Shown here piece after piece: positions 9,520 to 17,805 of a DNA stretch of 64,000 bases (position 1 is its first letter; every line of letters begins with the position of its first letter). This DNA is from Aliiroseovarius marinus (lineage in GTDB: Bacteria > Pseudomonadota > Alphaproteobacteria > Rhodobacterales > Rhodobacteraceae), in assembly GCF_004360145.1 (NCBI RefSeq), contig NZ_ML178717.1:96384-160383 (forward strand). The letters run 5' to 3'. The translations under genes and the position numbers were made by a program. The notes beneath the pieces are model-generated. The model saw only the letters and a program-made list of their open reading frames with translations. It was not told the origin of the DNA and did not search any database.

Positions 9520-10224
9520 GTGGCGCAAGGCACATCCCAGCTCATGCAACGCTCGTTCCAAGACCTCCTGTCGCAGCGCCATTCTGTGCGCGCTTTTACC
9601 AAGGATCCTGTGGCCAAATCTGATCTGGAAAAGATCTGTCAGGCCGCGCGGAAAGCCCCCAGCGGGGCCAATCTGCAACCCGGAAAATTTCACGTTCTGA
9701 CAGGTGATGCTTTGGATGGGCTGGTCAGCGCCCTGCACGACGCGATGGAACGCAACGAACCACCAGTCAGCGAGTATTCCTATTTCCCGATCCCGATGCC
9801 TGCCGACTTGAAGGCCCGCCAACGCGCGGCTGGATACGCGCTGTATCAAGCGCTGGGGATTGCGAAACGGGACGTGGCCGGGCGGCGCGCGCAGTTTGCG
9901 CGCAACTATGCCTTCTTTGATGCCCCTGTGGGCGTGATCGCCACCATAGACCGGCGCATGGGCAAAGGCTGCTTCATGGATCTGGGCATGTCGCTGATGA
10001 CTTTCCTGCTGGCGGCCGAGGATCTGGGTTATGGCGCCACGGGAATTGGCGCGCTGGCGAACTACGGGAACATCGTCCACGACCACCTGAACCTGCCCGA
10101 GGACGAACTGGTCGTTTGCGGGATCGCCGTCGGCAAAAAGGACGAGACCGCGCCGGTGAACCAGTTCCGCACCGAACGCGACGCGTTAGAGGTGTTCACA
10201 AGTTTCCATGGGTTCGACGACTAG
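9520..10224 (+). CDS. Nitroreductase-family FMN oxidoreductase
   Basis: 234 residues from a GTG start; an ATG at 9544 (MQRSFQDLLSQRHS) is an alternative that fits the family N-terminus well. The family reduces nitro or quinone-like groups with NAD(P)H using FMN. Visible are the FMN-site segments RHSVRAFTKDPV and APSGANLQP near the N-terminus and ATGIGAL in the C-terminal half. It converges on the thiolase gene so tightly that both stops fall in one CTAG at 10221-10224. The substrate is unknown. Confidence 0.85.
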   Translation: MAQGTSQLMQRSFQDLLSQRHSVRAFTKDPVAKSDLEKICQAARKAPSGANLQPGKFHVLTGDALDGLVSALHDAMERNEPPVSEYSYFPIPMPADLKARQRAAGYALYQALGIAKRDVAGRRAQFARNYAFFDAPVGVIATIDRRMGKGCFMDLGMSLMTFLLAAEDLGYGATGIGALANYGNIVHDHLNLPEDELVVCGIAVGKKDETAPVNQFRTERDALEVFTSFHGFDD

Positions 10225-11324
10225 AGCGCAGACAACACCAACGCGCTGCCCAGACCGCCCGCGGCGGCAATCGCGGCCACGCCGGCCCCGCCTTTTCGCA
10301 AAAGCTCATAGTACAGCCCCACTGCCAAAATCGCACCAGACGCACCGATCGGATGCCCGCGTGCAAGCGCGCCACCGTTCGGATTGACGATCTCGCGTGG
10401 CAGGCCAGCACCTTCTTGGCAGGCGATGGCCTGAACGGCAAACGCCTCCATGATCTCGACAACAGTCAGGCTGTCTGGTTTCCGCCCCGCACGCGCCAAT
10501 ACTGCTTTGATCGCGGCCACCGGGGCGATGCCAGGCAAATCGGGCGTGCCGCCAAGGCTGGATCCGGCCTCGATCCGGATTTTCGGGGCCGAGAGTGAAC
10601 GCGCCACGCGATCTGAGACCACCAACACGAAGGCCGCGCCGTCGGCTGCGACCGCCATATTGGCAGCGGTGACACTGCCTGCGATCACCGGTGCGCGCGC
10701 GCAAAGACGCGGGGTGAGCTTTCGGGTAAACGCGTCAGCCTCCTGCCCCGCGACGGGCACAATCTGATCCGATTGTACACCATCCAAAGCTGCCTGATGG
10801 CTGGCCACGGCCCAGTCATCCTGTTTCTGCCGGGTGATCCCCAGCTTCTGCGCCAAGGCCTCGGCGGCTTCGGCCATATCCGGATCGCGATCCGGCCACG
10901 GGGTGAATTGGGCCTGCTCATACGGTTCCGGGTCACGCCCATCCGCGAAGGTGCGGGACCGCAGAGGACGGCGCGAATAGCTCTCTGCCCCGCCTGCGAT
11001 CACCACGTCGTGTTGGCCTGACAAGATCATCGCCTGCGCCAGCATCACCGCGTCCAGCCCGCCGCAGCATTGGCGGTCGATGGTCAAGCCGCCTACCGGT
11101 TCGGGCAAGCCCGACGCCAAGGCCGCAACCCGCGCGGGATTGCCGCCCGCGCCCAGCGCGTTGGCCAAAATCACCTCGCCGACCTGATCCGGCGCCACCC
11201 CCGCTTGCGCCAACAGATCGCGGATCACAGGCGCTGCGAGGTCGTGTATATCCAACGCCGCAAATGCGCCGCCCCGCGGGATAACCGCCGTACGGCGGGC
11301 GGCGATGATCCAGGCCGCGCTCAT
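10221..11324 (-). CDS. Thiolase-family protein with atypical active site
   Basis: 367 residues, slightly shorter than typical 390-residue thiolases. Thiolases join or cleave beta-ketoacyl-CoA using two Cys and one or two His. The nucleophile region DRQCCGGLDAV (C86) and GGALARGHPIGASGA (H324) are present. The usual NEAF/HEAF motif reads MEAF (292-295), and the C-terminal CxGGG motif reads IAAAGGLG (352-359), so the second catalytic Cys is Ala. A normal Claisen thiolase is therefore doubtful. It overlaps the upstream AMP-ligase by 4 bases (ATGA), so the two likely act together. Confidence 0.85.
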   Translation of the reverse strand: MSAAWIIAARRTAVIPRGGAFAALDIHDLAAPVIRDLLAQAGVAPDQVGEVILANALGAGGNPARVAALASGLPEPVGGLTIDRQCCGGLDAVMLAQAMILSGQHDVVIAGGAESYSRRPLRSRTFADGRDPEPYEQAQFTPWPDRDPDMAEAAEALAQKLGITRQKQDDWAVASHQAALDGVQSDQIVPVAGQEADAFTRKLTPRLCARAPVIAGSVTAANMAVAADGAAFVLVVSDRVARSLSAPKIRIEAGSSLGGTPDLPGIAPVAAIKAVLARAGRKPDSLTVVEIMEAFAVQAIACQEGAGLPREIVNPNGGALARGHPIGASGAILAVGLYYELLRKGGAGVAAIAAAGGLGSALVLSAL

Positions 11325-12544
11325 ACCTGCCCCCGTGCGAGCTGCTCAAGCGCTTTCAGATCCGGCTTTCCGGCTGGCAGCATCGGCAGAGCGTCAACGA
11401 ACAGCACCTGCCGCGGCATCGACGGCGCGCCCAGCATGTCGCGGCAACGGTCTTTGATGCTGCGCACCGTGTCGTCGCACTCTGCGCCCTCAACTACGGC
11501 AACCAACACCTGCCCACGCGCGTCATCCGGCACCGGGACAACCGCAGCGCGCGCGGCGCTGAGCTTTGCGATCTCTGCCTCGACCGCCTCAGGAAAGACA
11601 TTTTGGTCGGCCACCGTCACCATCCGCGAGGTGCGCCCCAGAAGGTACAGAAATCCGTCCGCGTCCAGCCGCGCCATCTCGCCCACGGTCAGGAAACCGT
11701 CCTGCCAGCGGGTCTCGGGGCTGTCGCCTTCCACATAACGGTCGAACAGATAGGGGCTTTTCACCCACAGCTCGCCCGGCCCCTGCCCGACCGGCTGGCC
11801 GTTTGCATCGCGCAGCGCGATCTCTACGCCCGGATAGGCCCGCCCAACCGAGGCGATCGGGGCACCCACCGGCGCGATCGACATGAAGCTGGTCTCGGAG
11901 GCGCCAAAGAACTCGTGCAGCTCTGCATTTGGGAAAAGCGTAGACAACGCTGATGCCGTGTCCGCGTCCAGCTTCCCCCCACCCGAAAACACCAACCGCA
12001 TTTCGGGCAGCGGTTCAGGATGTGCCTTCAACAGCAACCGCAACTGCGCGGGTGTGGCATAGAGCACCTGGACCCCGTCCCGCGCCAGCCCTTGCAACTG
12101 GGCGCGAGGCGACAAGCCGGTCAAAACCGACAGGTCTGCGCCCAGATGGAAGGCCTCCATGATCGCAAACAGCACCAGCGAATGTCCCGGATCACCCAGC
12201 ACCGCATAGGGCGTGTCCTTACCAGCGCCGAATTCTCGGCGGGTAATTTCGAAACTTGCGATCCAGCTGTCCGGGCGGCGCTGGATGGTTTTCGGTGCAC
12301 CGCTGGAGCCAGAGCTTTGACACTGCAACACCTGCTGGCCGTCCTCGGCCTGCCAAACTTCGATTGGGTCACCCGCTACCTGTCGGGCACGGATGCTGGC
12401 CCCGTTCCGCAAGCCATCAAGCAAAAGCCGCACCGCACGCGCCGCACGCTGCGCCCGTTCGGGCGCGTTGTCGTCCGGAAAGTGGACGGTGCTGTGCATG
12501 TCTTGCCGAAACCGCATGGCGATCTGCTGACCTTTATCTTGCAT
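11321..12544 (-). CDS. Short AMP-forming acyl-CoA ligase-like protein
   Basis: About 407 residues from ATG at 12544. An in-frame start at 12628 would place 28 extra codons across the uspA terminator, so the later start is preferred. This is an ANL-superfamily adenylating enzyme: CQSSGSSGAPKTI is the ATP-binding P-loop, LHEFFGASETS the A5-like motif, and YLLGRTSRMV and a C-terminal PAGKPDLKAL the hinge and catalytic-Lys region. It is much shorter than usual 500-550-residue ligases, mainly at the N-terminus, resembling minimal acyl or aryl ligases. It is translationally coupled to the atypical thiolase. The acid it activates is unknown. Confidence 0.82.
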   Translation of the reverse strand: MQDKGQQIAMRFRQDMHSTVHFPDDNAPERAQRAARAVRLLLDGLRNGASIRARQVAGDPIEVWQAEDGQQVLQCQSSGSSGAPKTIQRRPDSWIASFEITRREFGAGKDTPYAVLGDPGHSLVLFAIMEAFHLGADLSVLTGLSPRAQLQGLARDGVQVLYATPAQLRLLLKAHPEPLPEMRLVFSGGGKLDADTASALSTLFPNAELHEFFGASETSFMSIAPVGAPIASVGRAYPGVEIALRDANGQPVGQGPGELWVKSPYLFDRYVEGDSPETRWQDGFLTVGEMARLDADGFLYLLGRTSRMVTVADQNVFPEAVEAEIAKLSAARAAVVPVPDDARGQVLVAVVEGAECDDTVRSIKDRCRDMLGAPSMPRQVLFVDALPMLPAGKPDLKALEQLARGQV

Positions 12545-12595
12545 AAACCTGCGCCCTTTGTAGAAGCACGCCCCAAGAAGGGAAAGCCCAACAGA

Positions 12596-12625
12596 AAACG
12601 GGCGCAGCCAGCGCCGCGCCCGTTT
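12596..12625 (-). terminator. Rho-independent terminator after uspA
   Basis: Perfect 10-base arms AAACGGGCGC (12596-12605) and GCGCCCGTTT (12616-12625) with a 10-base loop; on the minus strand the stem ends in TTTT. It lies 22 bases after the uspA stop and separates the TRAP/uspA unit from the ligase/thiolase unit. Confidence 0.75.
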
Positions 12626-12647
12626 CAAAAGTCATTACTACGGATGC

Positions 12648-13082
12648 TTAGCCGCGCACCACATAGACCGAACACGTCGAGTGGCGCACCACCCGCGCTG
12701 CGTTCGGGCCCAGAAGGTAGTCCTTCAGGTCCGGACGATGTGCGCCAAGGACGATCAGATCGGCGTTGCCAAGCTCGGCAGCGCGCAAGACCTCTTCATA
12801 GACAGATCCAACCGCCACGATGTGACGTACCTTGGCGTCAGCCTCTGCGCCCAAAGTCTTCGCGGTCATGTTTTTCAGAAGCTCGCCCGCGTCCGTTTGG
12901 GCTGACTTCACGTGATGGTCCTGAAAATAGGCACCCACCACCGACATGCCGAAATCCGGCACGACAGTGATCACATCAAGCTGCGCCCCTCGCAGTTCGG
13001 CCAGCTCGGCTGCGGTTTTCAGGACGGGGCTTTCCGCATCAGCACGGTTGATGTCGACTGCACATAGAATGGTCTGGGTCAT
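12648..13082 (-). CDS. Universal stress protein (UspA family) of the TRAP operon
   Basis: 144 residues, a single Usp domain. It starts with TILCAVDINRADAES and ends with the nucleotide-site segment LIVLGAHRPDLKDYLLGPNA and SVYVVRG. The canonical G-x2-G-x9-G reads G-A-H-R, so nucleotide binding may be altered. It overlaps the TRAP permease stop by 4 bases (ATGA). A Usp protein coupled to a TRAP transporter recalls TeaD of Halomonas, which binds ATP and regulates the TeaABC ectoine transporter; a similar role here is inference. Confidence 0.92.
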   Translation of the reverse strand: MTQTILCAVDINRADAESPVLKTAAELAELRGAQLDVITVVPDFGMSVVGAYFQDHHVKSAQTDAGELLKNMTAKTLGAEADAKVRHIVAVGSVYEEVLRAAELGNADLIVLGAHRPDLKDYLLGPNAARVVRHSTCSVYVVRG

Positions 13083-15694
13083 GCCGTTTCTCCTTCCATG
13101 ATCTCTTCTTCCTTGGCGCGGCGAGACTGCAAGAGGGCCACAAGACCAAGCAGCAGCAGCGCGGGGATGAAGATCAGCTCTTTCGGCAATTGGTTCGAAG
13201 GTGCCTGCACCGCCGAGATCTGCACGGGATCATCCCCGTAGAAATCGAAAGTCGACAGCTTGTCGGACAGCGGCGTGCCGAACATCGGCTCGTCAATCCG
13301 CATCACGTCGCCTTCTGGCATCAGCATGATCCCTGCCGCATCCAGACGGGCAGCCCCGCCCTCGGCTTCGGGCACGTCCAGCACCACGGTCAGGTCCTTG
13401 ACCTCGAGCGTGTCAAAGTCAGGGCCCGAGATCACGACACGCAGCGTGTCACCCGCGTTGGCATCACCAATCGCTTGCTCGATCTGCGCGGGTGCGATCT
13501 GTGTGAACGGCGGCTGGATCTGGTTCATGAAGAAGCCCGGACGGAACAGCGCGAAGGCCACGACCAGAAGGGCAACCGTTTCCCAGATGCGGGATTTCGT
13601 CAGGAAGAAGCCCATCGTACCCGCCGTGAAGACAAGGATGCCGATGGTTGCCACGATGAAGACGATAATGCCCTGCATCCATGTCACATCAATCAACAGA
13701 AGGTCCGTGTTGAAGATAAAGACGAAGGGCAAGGCGACGGTGCGGAGCGAGTAGAAAAACGCGGTAAAGCCGGTGCGGATGGCATCGCCCCCCGACACAG
13801 CCGCCGCCGCGAAACTCGCCAGCCCCACAGGGGGCGTCACGTCCGCCATGATCCCGAAATAGAAAACGAAGAGGTGAACGGCGATCAGCGGCACGACAAG
13901 GCCGGACTGCGCACCCAATTCAACAACAACGCCCACCATCAGCGAGGACACAACGATATAGTTCGCCGTGGTCGGCAGACCCATCCCAAGGATCAGCGAC
14001 AGGATTGCCACGAAGACCAGCATCAGGATCAGGTTGCCGCCGGACAGGAACTCGACAAAGTCCGCCATCACCTGACCGATCCCGGTCAGCGATACGGTAC
14101 CCACGATGATGCCCGCAGTAGCGGTGGCCAGACCGATGCCAATCATGTTGCGCGCACCGTCGATCATACCTTCGACCAAGTCCATCACACCGTCACGCAG
14201 ACGCGAGATCGGGTTGTCTTCACCCCGGAACAGCGCCTTCAGCGCCTTTTGGGTCAGCAGGATGCCGAACAGCAGGAAAGTCGCCCAGAAGGCCGACAGG
14301 CCAGGCGATTTGCGTTCGATCATCAGGAAGTAGACCAGCACGATGATCGGCAGCAGGTAATAGAGACCCGACTTATAGATCTTCGCCACATCCGGCAGCT
14401 CAACCACCTCGGCGTTTGGGTCATCGGGTTCCAGATCTGGGACCTGTGCGGCCAGATAGATCAGCGCCACATAGATCACGAACAGAAGGATCGACAGGAT
14501 CCAGCCCGAGCCCGCCGGGAACAGCGAGACAATCCAGCCCACCGGGTATTGCGTGGCGTAGCACAGAGCCGCAAAGCCCGCGAAAAAGACGAACATCCCG
14601 CCGATGGTTTTGCCCATCGACACGACCTTGTTGCCGATGGTCGGCATTTTGTTTTTCACCGCTTCCAGATGCACGATGTAGACCAACGCGATGTAGGAAA
14701 TGATTGCAGGCAGGAAGGCGTGGGTGATGACCTCGACATAGGAAATGCCCACATATTCCACCATCAGGAACGCGGCTGCGCCCATGACGGGCGGCATGAT
14801 CTGACCGTTCACAGACGAAGCAACTTCGACCGAGCCAGCCTTTTCAGCCGAGAAACCAACGCGCTTCATCAGCGGGATGGTGAAGGTGCCGGTGGTCACA
14901 ACGTTGGCAATCGATGAGCCCGAGATCAGGCCGGTCGCGGCCGAGCCGACAACAGCCGCTTTCGCAGGGCCGCCACGCAGGTGGCCAAGGGCGCCGAACG
15001 CCATCTTGATAAAGTAGTTGCCCGCGCCCGCGCGATCCAGAAGGGCTCCGAACAGCACGAACAGGAAGACGAACTTGGTGGACACGCCCAGCGCGATGCC
15101 AAAGACACCTTCGGAAGTGATCCACATATGGCTCATCGCCTTACGAAGCGACGCGCCCGCCCAGCGGATCTGGTCAGGGACCACTTCGGAAGAGCCGAAG
15201 AAGACGTAGAATAGGAAAACGATTGCGAGGGCTACCATGACCGGGCCCAGCGTGCGGTAGGCTGCGATGAACAGGAACGCCAGACCGGCCAGCGCCATAT
15301 AGGCGTCGGACTGATCGGCAAGGCCACCGTTCGCGACGATCTTGTCGTAAAAGAAATAGCCGTACAGCGCTAAGAACGCGCCCCCGACCCCAAGCACCCA
15401 GTCATACCACGGGATGTAGTTGCGTGGGCTGGATTTGAACAATGGATAGGCCATCGCGGCCAGGAAAATCGCAAACGCCAGATGGAACTGGCGCGAGTTG
15501 TTAATCAGGTCGCCAGGCAGAACATAAGGCGCCACCGGCGAAGCCAGAAGCACCTGAAAAATTGACCAAATCAGCGCGACGGCGGCAATCATCAGCCCGA
15601 CCGCGCCCTGTGGGTTTCGCGCACCGGTGTCGCTGGCGGCGACGAGCTCTTGAAGCTCTTCTTCGCTAAGCGCGCGTTCCTCTTTCGTGGACAT
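13079..15694 (-). CDS. TRAP transporter permease, fused 4TM/12TM (TAXI type)
   Basis: 871 residues. One polypeptide combines the small and large TRAP membrane subunits typical of TAXI systems, with many hydrophobic helices. Conserved large-subunit stretches include SSVNGQIMPPVMGAAAFLM, LGMGLPTTANYIVVSSL and FGIMADVTPPVGLASFAAAA. A periplasm-facing domain of about 110 residues near the C-terminus (from about 720) precedes the last helix (about 845-860) and a basic/acidic tail. It works with the TAXI binding protein encoded upstream and is followed by the coupled UspA gene. The substrate is not evident; TAXI systems with known ligands often carry glutamate or similar acids. Confidence 0.95.
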   Translation of the reverse strand: MSTKEERALSEEELQELVAASDTGARNPQGAVGLMIAAVALIWSIFQVLLASPVAPYVLPGDLINNSRQFHLAFAIFLAAMAYPLFKSSPRNYIPWYDWVLGVGGAFLALYGYFFYDKIVANGGLADQSDAYMALAGLAFLFIAAYRTLGPVMVALAIVFLFYVFFGSSEVVPDQIRWAGASLRKAMSHMWITSEGVFGIALGVSTKFVFLFVLFGALLDRAGAGNYFIKMAFGALGHLRGGPAKAAVVGSAATGLISGSSIANVVTTGTFTIPLMKRVGFSAEKAGSVEVASSVNGQIMPPVMGAAAFLMVEYVGISYVEVITHAFLPAIISYIALVYIVHLEAVKNKMPTIGNKVVSMGKTIGGMFVFFAGFAALCYATQYPVGWIVSLFPAGSGWILSILLFVIYVALIYLAAQVPDLEPDDPNAEVVELPDVAKIYKSGLYYLLPIIVLVYFLMIERKSPGLSAFWATFLLFGILLTQKALKALFRGEDNPISRLRDGVMDLVEGMIDGARNMIGIGLATATAGIIVGTVSLTGIGQVMADFVEFLSGGNLILMLVFVAILSLILGMGLPTTANYIVVSSLMVGVVVELGAQSGLVVPLIAVHLFVFYFGIMADVTPPVGLASFAAAAVSGGDAIRTGFTAFFYSLRTVALPFVFIFNTDLLLIDVTWMQGIIVFIVATIGILVFTAGTMGFFLTKSRIWETVALLVVAFALFRPGFFMNQIQPPFTQIAPAQIEQAIGDANAGDTLRVVISGPDFDTLEVKDLTVVLDVPEAEGGAARLDAAGIMLMPEGDVMRIDEPMFGTPLSDKLSTFDFYGDDPVQISAVQAPSNQLPKELIFIPALLLLGLVALLQSRRAKEEEIMEGETA

Positions 15695-15771
15695 TGTGTC
15701 TCTCCCTCGGTCTACTTGCGACCGTACTTGTTTACTTAGGAAACATGCCCGATCTTCTGCCGGGTCAAAGC

Positions 15772-15801
15772 GATCGGGGGACGCAGGGCCGCCCCCCGAT
15801 C
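15772..15801 (-). terminator. Intra-operon hairpin between TAXI binding protein and permease
   Basis: Arms GATCGGGGG (15772-15780) and CCCCCGATC (15793-15801) lie 20 bases after the binding-protein stop. Such a structure between binding protein and permease commonly gives partial termination or protects the upstream mRNA, so more binding protein is made; that use is inferred. Confidence 0.55.
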
Positions 15802-15822
15802 AAAAGGCTTACGGGTGACCGC

Positions 15823-16791
15823 TTACTCGATAATTCCAGCCTCTTTATAGTACTTCGCAGCACCCGGGTGCAGCGGAGCCGACAGGCCTGCGGTCGCCAT
15901 TTCCTTGGGGTCAAGGTTGGCGAATGCCGGGTGCAGACCTTTGAAGTCTTCGATGTTGTTCATGACCGACGACACAACGGCGTAGACAGCGTCTTCCGAC
16001 ACGGCGTCCGAGCTGACGAAGGTTGCGCCCACACCGAAGGTGGCGGTGTCAGCATCGTTGCCACGGTACATGCCGCCCGGAATGACCGCGGTCCGGTAGA
16101 ACGAGTTATCGGCAACCAGCTTGTCTACAGCCTCGCCCGACACTTCAACCAGAACCGAGTCACAAGCCGTGGTGGCTTCCTGGATCGAACCCGAGGGGTG
16201 GCCAACGGTGTAAACCATCGCGTCGATCTGGTTGTCGCACAGAGCAGCAGACTGTTCCGAAGCTTTCAGCTCGGTTGCCAGAGCGAAGTCATCGGTGGTC
16301 CAGCCCAGCGCTTCCAGCAGCACTTCCATGGTGCCGCGCTGACCAGAACCGGGGTTACCGATGTTGACACGCTTACCTTTCAGATCAGCGAAAGTCTTGA
16401 TGCCGCTGTCTGCACGGGCCACGACGGTGAAGGGCTCGGGGTGGACCGAGAATACAGCGCGCAGGCCTTCGAACTTGCCGGCATCTTCGAACTTCGAGGT
16501 GCCGTTATAAGCGTGGTACTGCCAGTCCGACTGGGCCACACCAAATTCCAGCTCGCCTTCGCGGATGGTGTTGATGTTGTAGACCGACCCACCGGTCGAC
16601 TCGACCGAGCAGCGTACGCCGTGGTCTTTGCGGCCTTTGTTGACCAGACGGCAGATCGCGCCACCGGTCGGATAGTACACGCCGGTCACGCCGCCGGTAC
16701 CGATGGTGATGAATTCCTCGGCAAAGGCAGCAGGCGCCATCACTGCGGTGGCAGCAACCCCTGCAAATGCAATCTTGAACCCTTTAAACAT
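15823..16791 (-). CDS. TAXI-family TRAP solute-binding protein
   Basis: 322 residues from ATG at 16791, chosen because it gives a clean signal peptide ([20 protein letters not shown], cleavage after AFA) and follows an AGGGAGAAA ribosome site; the frame is open to 17004 but that overlaps the regulator. The mature protein begins [20 protein letters not shown], the hallmark TAXI ligand-site N-terminus, and contains [12 protein letters not shown] and [15 protein letters not shown]. It binds the substrate in the periplasm and delivers it to the fused permease downstream. Confidence 0.94.
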   Translation of the reverse strand: MFKGFKIAFAGVAATAVMAPAAFAEEFITIGTGGVTGVYYPTGGAICRLVNKGRKDHGVRCSVESTGGSVYNINTIREGELEFGVAQSDWQYHAYNGTSKFEDAGKFEGLRAVFSVHPEPFTVVARADSGIKTFADLKGKRVNIGNPGSGQRGTMEVLLEALGWTTDDFALATELKASEQSAALCDNQIDAMVYTVGHPSGSIQEATTACDSVLVEVSGEAVDKLVADNSFYRTAVIPGGMYRGNDADTATFGVGATFVSSDAVSEDAVYAVVSSVMNNIEDFKGLHPAFANLDPKEMATAGLSAPLHPGAAKYYKEAGIIE

Positions 16792-16819
16792 CAGATTTCT
16801 CCCTTGTTTTGATGTTTGT

Positions 16820-17689
16820 TTATTCGCTCCACACTTCCGCCAGTTGGCGGTTGTGAAGCTCGACTTCAGCAATTCGTTCCTGGGCCGCGACGCCAGCGCG
16901 CCCGACCACCATTCCGACGATGGTTTCCAGAAGGAACATCGTCGACACGTAGGACGAAAAGAAATGAGGGCTATCGGTCGACACAGAGAACCCTGCCGAC
17001 GCAAATTCCAACGCTGGACACGTATGCGTATCGGTGATCACCACGACATAAACCCCTAACTCACGTGCAAGCCTGGCTGCCTTGATCACTGAGACAGCAA
17101 ATGGCGGCTTGGTAACTATAAGTAGTGCATCACGTTCATCGAGCCCTGACAAGGCTCCCCCTAGGGAAGCCCCCATCCGATTGGCGAGAATCCAGTTATC
17201 TGCGCAGAAATTCGCCATATAAGACAGGTATTCCACGACCCCGGTGGACCCCAACGCCCCCAAAAGAAGCACCTTCCGGGACGCCGCCAAACGGTCGGCC
17301 ACGTCACGAATCGCATCCGGATCCAACCCAGCCATCGTCTGCCTCAGGTTGTTCTCGCATGCGGCGAAATGGGCCTGAACGAAGTCAGATTTCCCGTCGC
17401 CATGCGCTTTTTGAAGCTGCCCAGCCCGATCCGCGAAATTATTCACTTTGCGGTCGATCTTGTCGCGCATCTCGTCCCGCAGCTCGTCAAAGCTGGCATA
17501 GTCCAAGGCCCTGGCCAGACGCGAGAATGTGGCGGGCGACACGCCGGTCTGCGCGGACACGGTGCGCAGTGGACGCGACACGGCATCCAGCGGGTTGGCC
17601 ACAAGATAATCGGCAGCTGCGCGCAAGGCACCGCTTAGATCACCATAGGCCACTGCCAGCCTCTTTTCGAAGCTCTCACTTGCGCTCAC
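16820..17689 (-). CDS. RpiR/MurR-family transcriptional regulator
   Basis: 289 residues from a GTG start. The N-terminal helix-turn-helix (about 1-80, with [20 protein letters not shown]) is followed by a SIS sugar-isomerase-like domain (about 125-255, [16 protein letters not shown] and [11 protein letters not shown]). RpiR proteins sense phosphorylated sugars or other small metabolites. It sits directly upstream of the TAXI binding gene on the same strand and divergently from the aminotransferase, so it probably controls both. Repeated motifs in the 116-base divergent region are candidate operators. Confidence 0.92.
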   Translation of the reverse strand: MSASESFEKRLAVAYGDLSGALRAAADYLVANPLDAVSRPLRTVSAQTGVSPATFSRLARALDYASFDELRDEMRDKIDRKVNNFADRAGQLQKAHGDGKSDFVQAHFAACENNLRQTMAGLDPDAIRDVADRLAASRKVLLLGALGSTGVVEYLSYMANFCADNWILANRMGASLGGALSGLDERDALLIVTKPPFAVSVIKAARLARELGVYVVVITDTHTCPALEFASAGFSVSTDSPHFFSSYVSTMFLLETIVGMVVGRAGVAAQERIAEVELHNRQLAEVWSE

Positions 17690-17728
17690 GTCCAGTGTCT
17701 CCCTGTTTGGACAAGGTTCAGTGTTCCT

Positions 17729-17768
17729 TTTGTTTCACCTATTGTCAATTCTCGATTCATTTGTTTCA
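17729..17768. promoter_or_regulatory. Direct repeat pair between rpiR-like gene and aminotransferase
   Basis: TTTGTTTCA occurs at 17729-17737 and again at 17760-17768, 31 bases apart, close to three helical turns, in an AT-rich divergent region. Candidate RpiR binding sites; no experimental link. Confidence 0.45.
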
Positions 17769-17805
17769 ATGGCAACAGGTTCAACGGGACATGCAAGGGA
17801 TCCCC

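Noticed and set aside
17125..17805. Upstream extension of the aminotransferase
   Set aside because: The frame is open, but it runs antisense through the RpiR gene and has no family similarity; a good ribosome site precedes 17806.
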